Shown one piece after another: positions 1 to 5,895 of a stretch of 25,410 nt of DNA (position 1 is its first letter; each line of letters opens with the position of its first letter). The stretch comes from a virus. The notes beneath the pieces are model-generated. The model ran no database searches and had not been told where the DNA came from. It saw nothing but the letters and a program-made list of their open reading frames with translations. The translations under genes were made by a program, and so were the position numbers. The stretch is from positions 1 through 25,410 of IMG/VR virus record IMGVR_UViG_3300046733_000038, one strand, 5' to 3'.

Positions 1-112
1 TCAGTTTATCCTCAAGAAAAAAGGATTTGAAGATGTCTTGATTGAAGTTAGTCAAGATGCCGAGGGTAATGGAGGTGGATTTTTATTCATAGGAGGGGTT
101 AATCATGGGTAA
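1..112 (+). CDS. C-terminal end of an unknown protein (partial, runs off the left edge)
   Basis: The frame starting at base 2 is open from the window edge to a TAA at 110-112 and encodes the last 36 residues of a protein. The tail is basic, then acidic, then glycine-rich (a GNGGG stretch followed by FLFIGG). The stop overlaps the start of the next gene by 8 bases, and the ribosome binding site of that gene (AGGAGG, 91-96) lies inside this one, as is usual in this operon. I do not recognise the family and no function is proposed. Confidence 0.6.
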   Translation, partial: QFILKKKGFEDVLIEVSQDAEGNGGGFLFIGGVNHG

Positions 113-461
113 TAGAGCAGTAATTTGCCTTAAAGACAACAACAAAGAAGATACAGTCAATGATGATGATTTAGGAATCTATCTACATTGGCATGGCTCA
201 GAGGATGATGTTAAAAGCTTTTTAGACCTCACAAAGTCTTTAATGAGTGATAGGTTAGGTGATGTCATTTATGGCAAGGCAAGGCTTTTAGGTGTCATCC
301 ATGAATGTATAAAAGGCAATTTGTCTTTTGGTTTAGATAAATGCAAATATCTTGATACAGAAAATTATGACAATGGCACTTATATTGTTGACTGTTCAAA
401 GATGGAAATCATACATCAAGAATACTCACTTTTTGATAAATCTGATGAATTTAGGAGGTAA
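105..461 (+). CDS. Conserved phage hypothetical protein (MGNRAVI-type), 118 aa
   Basis: The ATG at 105 follows a strong AGGAGG at 91-96. The protein begins MGNRAVI and has a GIYLHWHGS segment near residues 24-32, then a region matching the pattern ARLLGVI and DNGTYIVD (about residues 66-98). From memory this layout (MGNRAVI, YLHW-G, ARL--VI, YDNG-YI) belongs to a small hypothetical family found in many phages and plasmids; no function is known to me. It is the first complete gene of the plus-strand operon, and its stop is followed within 3 bases by the ATG of a membrane peptide. Confidence is high that it is a gene and low on any role. Confidence 0.75.
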   Translation: MGNRAVICLKDNNKEDTVNDDDLGIYLHWHGSEDDVKSFLDLTKSLMSDRLGDVIYGKARLLGVIHECIKGNLSFGLDKCKYLDTENYDNGTYIVDCSKMEIIHQEYSLFDKSDEFRR

Positions 462-463
462 TC

Positions 464-544
464 ATGAAAGAATATTTAATTATATTTATTGCAATGATAA
501 TGCCTTTATTGCCTTTATTAATGATTTATTTTTTAGGGGGATAA
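464..544 (+). CDS. Tiny single-pass membrane peptide, 26 aa
   Basis: An ATG at 464 lies 6 bases after an AGGAGG (453-458) and opens a 26-codon frame. Almost all of it is Ile/Leu/Met/Phe/Ala with a short charged start (MKEY) and a Gly-Gly end. It would form one transmembrane helix. It sits 2 bases after one gene and 1 base before another membrane micro-gene, which supports translation. The function is unknown; small inhibitory or superinfection-type membrane peptides are one possibility, by analogy only. Confidence 0.5.
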   Translation: MKEYLIIFIAMIMPLLPLLMIYFLGG

Positions 545-545
545 C

Positions 546-635
546 ATGAACCTATTTTTAATCATAGCAATGCCATTTTTATGCATAGCAGTGGTTGCAT
601 TTTGTGCCATGTTGCTAGAACATTATTTAGGTTGA
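546..635 (+). CDS. Tiny single-pass membrane peptide, 29 aa
   Basis: This frame starts one base after the stop of the preceding micro-gene and is preceded by a GGGGG run (536-540) that can serve as a ribosome binding site. The peptide starts MNLFLII, is hydrophobic for about 23 residues with two cysteines, and ends with EHYLG. It looks like a single transmembrane helix. Its last codons overlap the first operator-like repeat (629-642), and a terminator follows at 658-690, so it is the last gene of this transcription unit. Function unknown. Confidence 0.45.
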   Translation: MNLFLIIAMPFLCIAVVAFCAMLLEHYLG

Positions 636-642
636 GACACCT
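629..642 (+). promoter_or_regulatory. Operator-like repeat, copy 1 (AGGT-N6-ACCT)
   Basis: AGGTTGAGACACCT is a short dyad (AGGT and ACCT arms around six bases). It recurs almost unchanged at 865-878. The shared word extends through CTATTT, so 17 bases from 630 match 866-882 with one C/T difference. It lies across the stop codon of the 29-aa peptide, just before the terminator. A binding site for a phage regulator is inferred. Confidence 0.4.
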
Positions 643-657
643 ATTTCATTAAAAAGG

Positions 658-690
658 GGGATGTCATAGTATTGGCATCCCTTTTTTTTT
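658..690 (+). terminator. Rho-independent terminator
   Basis: GGGATGTCA (658-666), a six-base loop TAGTAT and TGGCATCCC (673-681) form a nine-pair stem with one G-T wobble. A run of nine T follows (682-690). A run of five A precedes the stem, so it could also work weakly in the other direction. It ends the small-gene unit that closes with the membrane peptides. Confidence 0.85.
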
Positions 691-726
691 GCCTTAGAAC
701 GCCTTAAAATGACTCCAAATATCTCA

Positions 727-813
727 ATGATCGAAATATGGCCCCAAATTGCACTTGTCGATCATAAAGGTTGAGACAACAAATTCAATGGCCGCGTAGC
801 AGTTTTCAATGGC
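727..813 (+). promoter_or_regulatory. Regulatory repeats upstream of the 161-aa gene
   Basis: Three elements lie between the terminator and the promoter. ATGATCGA (727-734) and TCGATCAT (758-765) are perfect inverted repeats 23 bases apart. GGTTGAGACA (769-778) is a partial copy of the operator-like repeat. TTCAATGGC occurs twice (784-792 and 805-813) with a 21-base period, close to two helical turns. The arrangement looks like protein-binding sites; no frame in this gap looks coding. Confidence 0.4.
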
Positions 814-826
814 TGCAATAATAAAA

Positions 827-857
827 TTTACACAAAACGATATCCATGATATATAAT
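827..857 (+). promoter_or_regulatory. Candidate sigma70-type promoter for the recombination operon
   Basis: TTTACA (827-832) is followed by TATATA (850-855) at a 17-base spacing, or by TATAAT (852-857) at 19. The predicted start of transcription falls at about 862-866, on the edge of the second operator-like repeat, so a bound repressor could block it. Drives the genes from 910 onward if real. Confidence 0.5.
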
Positions 858-864
858 TGTATCC

Positions 865-878
865 AGGTTGAGATACCT
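865..878 (+). promoter_or_regulatory. Operator-like repeat, copy 2 (AGGT-N6-ACCT)
   Basis: AGGTTGAGATACCT repeats the element at 629-642 with one C-to-T change, and the match continues into CTATTT. It sits just downstream of the candidate -10 box, where an operator would overlap the transcription start. Confidence 0.4.
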
Positions 879-909
879 ATTTTTAAACTTTGATAAGGAA
901 AAATAAACT

Positions 910-1395
910 ATGAAATATTTAATCATTCATGTAACAAATGGTGATGACATGTCAAGTTCTGGCGTGTCGATCATCAATGCAAAAAATGATTCTGACATAG
1001 AATCACATATCCAAGAAAACTATATCAATGACCTTAGTGATAATGTTCAAGTCACTAAAGATACTCGTGGCAGAATAACATCAGGTGGTGAAGAGGTCAT
1101 TCCAGGTTTTCAAGCAATTTATTATATTGGTGATAGAGAAGATTGTGATTTCATTGGTTTCATGCCATACGATGACACCATTGAGGCATTTTTGTTTGAG
1201 CCAAATATCTGTGAAGTAACTCCCTTGTATAATAAAGATACACTCAATGACATCATTGATGAGGTGCTTGAAGATTTAGACAATCGTGATTTAACTAAAG
1301 AAGATATTTTAGATGGTGATTTATTTGACTTCTATGAGGGTTCTTATGGAAAAATCGTAACTAAAAATACTTTTAATATGGAGGTGCAATCATGA
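910..1395 (+). CDS. Unknown acidic phage protein, 161 aa
   Basis: The ATG at 910 follows AAGGA at 895-899 and is the first gene after the regulatory gap. The protein starts with a beta-strand-like MKYLIIHV, has a Gly/Ser/Asp-rich middle (residues 46-62) and a strongly acidic last third (residues 110-145, many Asp/Glu). There is no signal peptide, membrane segment or motif that I recognise. The stop overlaps the next ATG by four bases (ATGA). Acidic proteins of this kind are common in early phage operons, but that gives no specific role. Confidence 0.6.
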   Translation: MKYLIIHVTNGDDMSSSGVSIINAKNDSDIESHIQENYINDLSDNVQVTKDTRGRITSGGEEVIPGFQAIYYIGDREDCDFIGFMPYDDTIEAFLFEPNICEVTPLYNKDTLNDIIDEVLEDLDNRDLTKEDILDGDLFDFYEGSYGKIVTKNTFNMEVQS

Positions 1396-1661
1396 ATGGT
1401 CAAATTAAAAGATGGCTTGATGATCGAAAATTAGAATACAGAGAATCATCAACAGGTGGTGGCTTTAGTGCTTTATATATTTGGTCAGGAAACTCAAAGA
1501 AAACATACATCTCTGTAAGTTCTCAAGAGTTTGATGAGATACCTACATCACTAATTCAGCCATTAAATTTAGTCGTGTCAGATGATGACAATACTTTCAA
1601 TATTTCAATATTGCTTAAAGATGGATTTGCATCTTTAGACGATATTATCGTGTGTTATTAA
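1392..1661 (+). CDS. Unknown small protein, 89 aa
   Basis: Starts in an ATGA overlap with the upstream gene, with GGAGGTG (1380-1386) as ribosome binding site. The first 30 residues contain a basic segment (QIKRWLDDRKLEYRE) followed by STGGGFSALYIW. The basic-then-glycine pattern loosely recalls the partial protein at the left edge (FILKKKGFEDVLIE, then GNGGGFLF), so the two could be distant paralogues. The rest is likely a small alpha/beta fold. No known family is recognised. Confidence 0.6.
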   Translation: MNGQIKRWLDDRKLEYRESSTGGGFSALYIWSGNSKKTYISVSSQEFDEIPTSLIQPLNLVVSDDDNTFNISILLKDGFASLDDIIVCY

Positions 1662-1680
1662 CTTTAAAAGGAGACAAACA

Positions 1681-1965
1681 ATGAACGATAACCGAGGAAC
1701 TAACGAATGGGATGGGGATGAAGGAGTTGAAGATAACATCCCAATGGATGGATTTGAACAACAAAAAGAATTAGAGGAGGCTCATCAACATTTCCTCATT
1801 AGAGATTTTGGTGAACTTGTGCTAGAACTTGGCCCTAATGCAGTAATTAATCAAATGGATGAAGAGGTAAAGAGTGAGTTATTACTTGCCTTTAGTTTTA
1901 TGTATAAACAGTTAGTCAAAGATTCTTTTGATGAACATGGAAACCCAATAAGGAGGATTAAATAA
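1681..1965 (+). CDS. Unknown acidic protein, 94 aa
   Basis: The ATG at 1681 follows AAAAGGAGA (1666-1674), a strong site. The N-terminal 35 residues are very acidic and look disordered (DGDEGVEDN). The C-terminal half is predicted helical, ending in a basic RRIK. The stop overlaps the exonuclease start by one base (TAATG), so the two are translationally coupled. Its place directly before the recombination nuclease hints at a partner role, but this is inference. Confidence 0.6.
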   Translation: MNDNRGTNEWDGDEGVEDNIPMDGFEQQKELEEAHQHFLIRDFGELVLELGPNAVINQMDEEVKSELLLAFSFMYKQLVKDSFDEHGNPIRRIK

Positions 1966-2930
1966 TGGTAGGAAAAGTAACACCGAATGACCAACTTTCA
2001 GCATCCGAGATACCTGTATTGATGGGTGCTAGTAAGTTTAAAACAGTCAATGAACTGTTAAAAGAAAAGATGGATATTATTTCAGGAATTGAACCACCAT
2101 TTATATCTAATGAATCAATGGATTGGGGGAATACCTTGGAGGAAACTATCTTGGTTCAAGCGTGTAAGCGTTTAGGATTAGATGTCAAAGATTTAACGAC
2201 TAAACATCCCAAGCCTTATTTTCATAAAGACTTGCCATTCGCATGTAGTTTAGATGGGGATGTCAAAGGCAATGATTCGATCATCATGACCGATCTTGAC
2301 AAGGGTATTATCTGTGTCAATGAGGACGAGATAAAGTTAGAGGGCGTAGGTGTAGTAGAAGCCAAACTAACTGCTCATGAGGTAGAGAGTGCAGACTCTT
2401 TGCCTCTCTATCGTGGCCCATTGCAACTGCAAATGCAAATGGATACAGTAGGTGCGACCTGGGGTGCAGTTTGTGTTCTGTATCGTGGCACAACACTACG
2501 GACTTTTGTTTACCAAAGGGATGTAGATGTATTGGCTCAAATACATGATGCTATCAATGACTTTCAGCGTAGGTTAGATAAGTATAAAACCAATGATGAG
2601 GTTGAATGGTATGAAATCAAAACACCATCTGAGGCATCATCTATTTTCGATCAGCCTGACAAAGATGAGATTGAGATACCTGAAGCCGAACATTACGCTG
2701 AAAAGATAATTGAATTTAGAGACATGATAAAAGACTTGGAGGAGCAGATTGACTTGCATCAGATTCAGATTATGAATTTTATGAGAGACAATCAACATGC
2801 TATTTCAGGGCGTTATAAAATCTCATGGCCTGTAATCAATTATAAAGCGCAGCCTGAAAAGATAGTCAAGGCAAAAGAAGCGAGAACTATTCGACAATCT
2901 AAATTAAGAATTAGAGATAGGGAGTTATAA
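1965..2930 (+). CDS. YqaJ-type viral recombinase / exonuclease
   Basis: This is a lambda-Exo-like 5'-3' nuclease of the YqaJ family, expected to resect double-stranded ends for single-strand annealing. The catalytic core is visible in order: SASEIPVLMG near residues 12-20, WGNTLEE (54-60) with its Glu, SLDGD (95-99) with the metal-binding Asp97, the E-x-K pair E132/K134 (VEAK) and the Gln-rich PLQLQMQM helix (142-149). The C-terminal 100 residues are helical and charged, with a coiled-coil-like stretch near 240-270 and a basic tail. At 321 aa it is a normal length for phage members. It lies 117 bases upstream of the Erf annealing gene, its usual partner. Starts in a TAATG overlap. Confidence 0.85.
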   Translation: MVGKVTPNDQLSASEIPVLMGASKFKTVNELLKEKMDIISGIEPPFISNESMDWGNTLEETILVQACKRLGLDVKDLTTKHPKPYFHKDLPFACSLDGDVKGNDSIIMTDLDKGIICVNEDEIKLEGVGVVEAKLTAHEVESADSLPLYRGPLQLQMQMDTVGATWGAVCVLYRGTTLRTFVYQRDVDVLAQIHDAINDFQRRLDKYKTNDEVEWYEIKTPSEASSIFDQPDKDEIEIPEAEHYAEKIIEFRDMIKDLEEQIDLHQIQIMNFMRDNQHAISGRYKISWPVINYKAQPEKIVKAKEARTIRQSKLRIRDREL

Positions 2931-2932
2931 CT

Positions 2933-3073
2933 ATGGAAGATTATGAATTAAAAGATACTCATACTTTTTTAGAAGTATTGTATCGCAATGTAAAAGATGT
3001 AAGTAAAAGGCAAGACATTATAAAACTTTATTTTGAGGAGAAAGACAATGACAACAACATCGGAGATTGCTAA
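2933..3073 (+). CDS. Small acidic protein, 46 aa, overlapping the Erf start
   Basis: The ATG at 2933 lies two bases after the exonuclease stop with GGGAG (2920-2924) in front. The 46-codon frame (starts MEDYELKD) runs 26 bases into the Erf gene and carries the Erf ribosome binding site within it. The peptide is charged and helical (LEVLYRNVKDVSKRQDI). It fills an otherwise empty 117-base gap and couples the two recombination genes, which is why I accept it. The family is unknown. Confidence 0.5.
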   Translation: MEDYELKDTHTFLEVLYRNVKDVSKRQDIIKLYFEEKDNDNNIGDC

Positions 3074-3482
3074 AGCGTTTGTAGCGGCACAGAAAGAGTT
3101 TGCACCAGCTTTAAAGAACAGTACCAATCCACATTTTAGAAGTCAGTATGTAGACTTGGCTGGTTGTATTGAGGCAGTATTAGATGCACTACACAATCAT
3201 GGATTAGCATTAATACAAAAGACTCATGATGCAGAGTCAGGCATTAGGGTTGAGACAATTTTTCTACATGAGAGTGGCGAAGAGATGTCAGGGGGTGTGA
3301 TTCATGTACCTGCTGACAAGCAGACACCACAAGGTTATGGCTCGGCTTTAACTTATGCAAGGCGTTATTCGATCATGGCCGCAACAGGTATTGCACCTGA
3401 AGATGATGATGGCAATGCTGGCACAAAGTCTATGTCTGAAAAGTTAAAGACAACTGCACCTGTAAAAAAGCCATTAGCCTGA
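3048..3482 (+). CDS. erf: Erf-family single-strand annealing protein
   Basis: The ERF superfamily signature is clear: NPHFRSQYVDL near residues 27-37, then the hallmark GYGSALTYARRYS (96-108) and GIAPEDDDGN (114-123). These proteins form rings on single-stranded DNA and anneal complementary strands; here the YqaJ-type nuclease just upstream would make the substrate. At 144 aa it is shorter than P22 Erf (about 200 aa) and keeps mainly the core domain plus a short Lys/Pro tail. I chose the ATG at 3048, seven bases after GAGGAG (3035-3040); a TTG at 3033 would put the ribosome binding site inside the coding region. Confidence 0.85.
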   Translation: MTTTSEIAKAFVAAQKEFAPALKNSTNPHFRSQYVDLAGCIEAVLDALHNHGLALIQKTHDAESGIRVETIFLHESGEEMSGGVIHVPADKQTPQGYGSALTYARRYSIMAATGIAPEDDDGNAGTKSMSEKLKTTAPVKKPLA

Positions 3483-3505
3483 GTCTGCCAGGCAAAGGAG
3501 AGTTG

Positions 3506-3715
3506 ATGTTTCCTGATGAGTACAAGTTTACAGATGGATTTATAAGCTTGATTAATAAGATAGATGGCTCATCAATAGATGCTAAAACTAAAAAGGAAAA
3601 AGCAGACCTATTATTTAAAACCAACAAAGCGGTATTGGAGAACCGCATATCAAAGTTTAAGTTGTCAGACATTAAAAGAGCAATGGATGACCTTTTTAAT
3701 AAGCATAAGGATTAG
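3506..3715 (+). CDS. Unknown small protein, 69 aa
   Basis: ATG at 3506 with AAAGGAG (3494-3500) at good spacing; a TTG at 3503 is in frame but less likely. The protein starts MFPDEYKF, is Lys-rich and predicted mostly helical, ending FNKHKD. It lies between the Erf protein and another small gene, all in one direction with gaps under 25 bases. It is basic enough to touch nucleic acid, but there is no motif I recognise. Confidence 0.6.
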   Translation: MFPDEYKFTDGFISLINKIDGSSIDAKTKKEKADLLFKTNKAVLENRISKFKLSDIKRAMDDLFNKHKD

Positions 3716-3717
3716 TT

Positions 3718-4023
3718 ATGAAAGACCATTATTTAGTAGATGCAGAGTACGAAAACTTTACATTTAGCAATCCAAACATGGGTAACCCTGATGCTAGATT
3801 GTTTATTGCAATACTAGCTAATGCGATACATGATGCAGTTGCAGCACAATCAGGTGCAAGGGTGAGACAACAAGCATTGGATTGGCTAGAGAATGATGAT
3901 GGACTTATATATTATTGTCTTGGTGTTTCTCGGATAAGTCGTGATGGATTATTAAGACGAGTTCGAGAGATGCGAGCCAACAATATTAATCTTAAAAATA
4001 TGTACACTAGGAGAGATAAATGA
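3718..4023 (+). CDS. Unknown phage protein with HTH-like C-terminal helix, 101 aa
   Basis: Starts two bases after the previous stop with only a weak AAGGA in front, so it is probably translated by coupling. Residues 25-55 (DARLFIAILANAIHDAV and ALDWLEND) and 65-85 (LGVSRISRDGLLRRVREM) match, from memory, a common arrangement in phage and prophage proteins: a helix, a DWL-x-D/S box, then a short helix-turn-helix-like segment. A DNA-binding or regulatory role is possible. The stop overlaps the next ATG by four bases. Confidence 0.6.
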   Translation: MKDHYLVDAEYENFTFSNPNMGNPDARLFIAILANAIHDAVAAQSGARVRQQALDWLENDDGLIYYCLGVSRISRDGLLRRVREMRANNINLKNMYTRRDK

Positions 4024-4235
4024 ATATGACAAATCAAGAAACAAGATTATTGCATTACCTAGAATCAAACAAAAAGATCAGTCCGATGGAAGCTTGGACT
4101 GAACTTGGTATTTATAGATTAAGTGATGTGGTATTTAAGTTAAGAAACAAAAACTACGAGATCGAAACCGAAAGAAAGTCAGTATTAAACAGGTTCGATG
4201 AACCATGTAGTTTTGCAGAGTACAAACTACTATGA
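4020..4235 (+). CDS. Small winged-helix/HTH protein, 71 aa
   Basis: The pattern TRLLHYLESNKKISPMEA, then LGIYRLSDVVFKLRN, then a short strand pair (YEIETE and AEYKLL) matches the small phage helix-turn-helix family I know as HTH_39 (about 70 aa). The first helix pair and recognition helix fall at residues 6-45 and the wing at 46-70. Such proteins are thought to bind DNA and are often next to replication or restriction genes. Overlaps both neighbours by four bases (ATGA type), so it is made together with the methyltransferase. Confidence 0.7.
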   Translation: MNMTNQETRLLHYLESNKKISPMEAWTELGIYRLSDVVFKLRNKNYEIETERKSVLNRFDEPCSFAEYKLL

Positions 4236-5785
4236 ACTATTTATCCGTATGTAGTGGCGTAGAGGCTGCAACAGTAGCTTGGCATAAGCTAGGTTGGAAT
4301 CCTGTTGCATTTTCAGAGATAGAGAAGTTTCCAAGTGAGGTGTTGGCACATCATTATCCCGGTGTGCCTAACCTTGGAGATATGTCTAATTATAAGGAGT
4401 GGAATTTTGGAAAAAAAACAATTGACCTTTTGGTCGGAGGAACACCTTGTCAATCCTTCTCAGTCGCAGGACTCAGAAAAGGACTTGAAGATCCGAGAGG
4501 CAATCTTGCCCTCATCTATGTTGGCATTCTTAACAAGTTTAAACCCAAGTGGTTCATTTGGGAAAATGTGCCAGGCGTCCTCAGTAGTAACAAAGGACGG
4601 GATTTTGGTTCATTCCTCGGGGCGGTGGGCAAACTCGGGTATGGGTTCAGCTACCGAGTGCTTGATGCTCAGAACTTCGGAGTCCCACAGCGAAGGCGAA
4701 GAGTCTTTGTTGTCGGACATTTTGGAGACTGGCGACCTGCCGCAGAAGTATTATTTGAGCCAGAAAGCTTGTCAAGGCATATTGAGGAGAGCAGAAAAAA
4801 GAGGAAAGACACTCCCAAAGACACTAGAATTGGCATTGACACAAGTGGCCCACTTGCAGCCAGAGACTACAAAGACATGGGAACAGATGGACTCAACAGA
4901 ACCTCAGCAAAAATGATCCCTACAACAGCACATTGTTTGCAAACAACAAGCAATGATTACTCAAGAGCTGATGGGTTTAATATGATACCTGAGCAAACAG
5001 ATGCTTTGTTAGCAAGAGATTACAAAGGATTAAACTCTGATAGCTTGGATAAGAAAGCTATTGTTGAAGTCTTTGAGAACCATCCAGCTGATAGTCGTGT
5101 TAAACAGATGGGTGACACTTGTCATTCAGTAACTGCAAGATGGGGTACAGGCGGTGGTAACATTCCTTTTGTGTTAGGAGGTCAGCATCCAAACGCTGCA
5201 GTTTCTAAAAATAAATCACCAACATTAACCAATGCAATGGGTAGTGGTGGCGGTCATGTTCCTGTATTAAACAATCCTATTGCTTATAGCATTCGTGAAG
5301 ATGGGCAAAAAAATAACATGAGTGTTACTAAGTTAGATGTATCTAATTGTTTATCCTCTCATCAGCCAAGCATCATGTCACATCATGCACAAACTTTTGT
5401 AATGGATCAAGCAGTAGCTTTTGGTTGGCAGAATAGTGACTCACAATCTATGTCAGTTGATACGATTACTCCTACATTAGATAAAAGTAAGACACCAGCA
5501 GTTGCTTTTGATACATACAACACAACAGTAAGTAATACTAATCAAACTATAAAAAGTCCTAATGGTGGAGTGCAAGAAAGTGTAGGTACTGTATTTAAAA
5601 ATATGGCAGTAAGAAAATTAACACCAATTGAGTGTGAAAGATTGCAAGGTTTTCCTGATGGATATACAAACATCAAAGAAAATTGTCCTGATGGACACAG
5701 ATATAAAGCAATGGGTAACAGTATGGCCGTTCCTGTAATGAAATGGATAGGAAAAAGGATCGAATTAGTTAGTAAAACAAGCTAA
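4232..5785 (+). CDS. dcm: DNA cytosine C5-methyltransferase
   Basis: Transfers a methyl group from S-adenosylmethionine to cytosine C5, probably to protect phage DNA from host restriction. The conserved motifs are in order: SVCSGVEAA (5-13, cofactor site), GGTPCQSFS (69-77) with nucleophile Cys73, WENVPG (110-115), QRRRRVFVVG (153-162), then RKLTPIECERLQGFP (461-475) and MGNSMAVPV (494-502). At 517 aa it is longer than a minimal enzyme because the region between QRRRR and RKLTP (about residues 165-460) is very long and repetitive (see findings). No restriction endonuclease is next to it, so it is probably an orphan enzyme. Bases 4400-4760 are clearly richer in G and C than the rest of the gene. 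Confidence 0.92.
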   Translation: MNYLSVCSGVEAATVAWHKLGWNPVAFSEIEKFPSEVLAHHYPGVPNLGDMSNYKEWNFGKKTIDLLVGGTPCQSFSVAGLRKGLEDPRGNLALIYVGILNKFKPKWFIWENVPGVLSSNKGRDFGSFLGAVGKLGYGFSYRVLDAQNFGVPQRRRRVFVVGHFGDWRPAAEVLFEPESLSRHIEESRKKRKDTPKDTRIGIDTSGPLAARDYKDMGTDGLNRTSAKMIPTTAHCLQTTSNDYSRADGFNMIPEQTDALLARDYKGLNSDSLDKKAIVEVFENHPADSRVKQMGDTCHSVTARWGTGGGNIPFVLGGQHPNAAVSKNKSPTLTNAMGSGGGHVPVLNNPIAYSIREDGQKNNMSVTKLDVSNCLSSHQPSIMSHHAQTFVMDQAVAFGWQNSDSQSMSVDTITPTLDKSKTPAVAFDTYNTTVSNTNQTIKSPNGGVQESVGTVFKNMAVRKLTPIECERLQGFPDGYTNIKENCPDGHRYKAMGNSMAVPVMKWIGKRIELVSKTS

Positions 5786-5895
5786 TACTGTCAGGAGTTG
5801 TCACAAGAGTCGTGGTAAATATTTTAATATAATCTAATACTAACCCTTAGGTACACATGAGAAAAGCTTACCACGAGCTTTGTGTGAGGTCGTTT
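5786..5895. other. Convergent intergenic region with inverted repeats
   Basis: This 110 bp gap separates the plus-strand early operon from the minus-strand late operon. TCGTGGTAA (5810-5818) and TTACCACGA (5868-5876) are perfect inverted repeats 49 bases apart. The right arm is also part of a hairpin, AAAGCT (5863-5868) and AGCTTT (5876-5881) around a 7-base loop, with ACAC/GTGT able to extend it. A TATAAT word lies at 5828-5833 without a convincing -35. No T-run follows closely, so it is at best a weak terminator. No gene is seen. Confidence 0.45.

Noticed and set aside
352-549. 65-codon frame overlapping the 118-aa gene
   Set aside because: It is out of frame with a conserved gene, has no ribosome binding site, and conflicts with the better supported membrane peptide at 464.
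3033-3047. TTG start for the Erf protein
   Set aside because: It would place the GAGGAG ribosome site inside the coding region; ATG at 3048 has ideal spacing and begins the conserved part.
4335-4916. 193-codon plus-strand frame inside the methyltransferase gene
   Set aside because: It lies in another frame over the conserved catalytic motifs and its product is low in recognisable structure; the GC-rich stretch simply removes stop codons.
5810-5876. Phage attachment site (attP) at the inverted repeat
   Set aside because: No integrase, excisionase or tRNA-like core is seen in the window, so this use cannot be supported.
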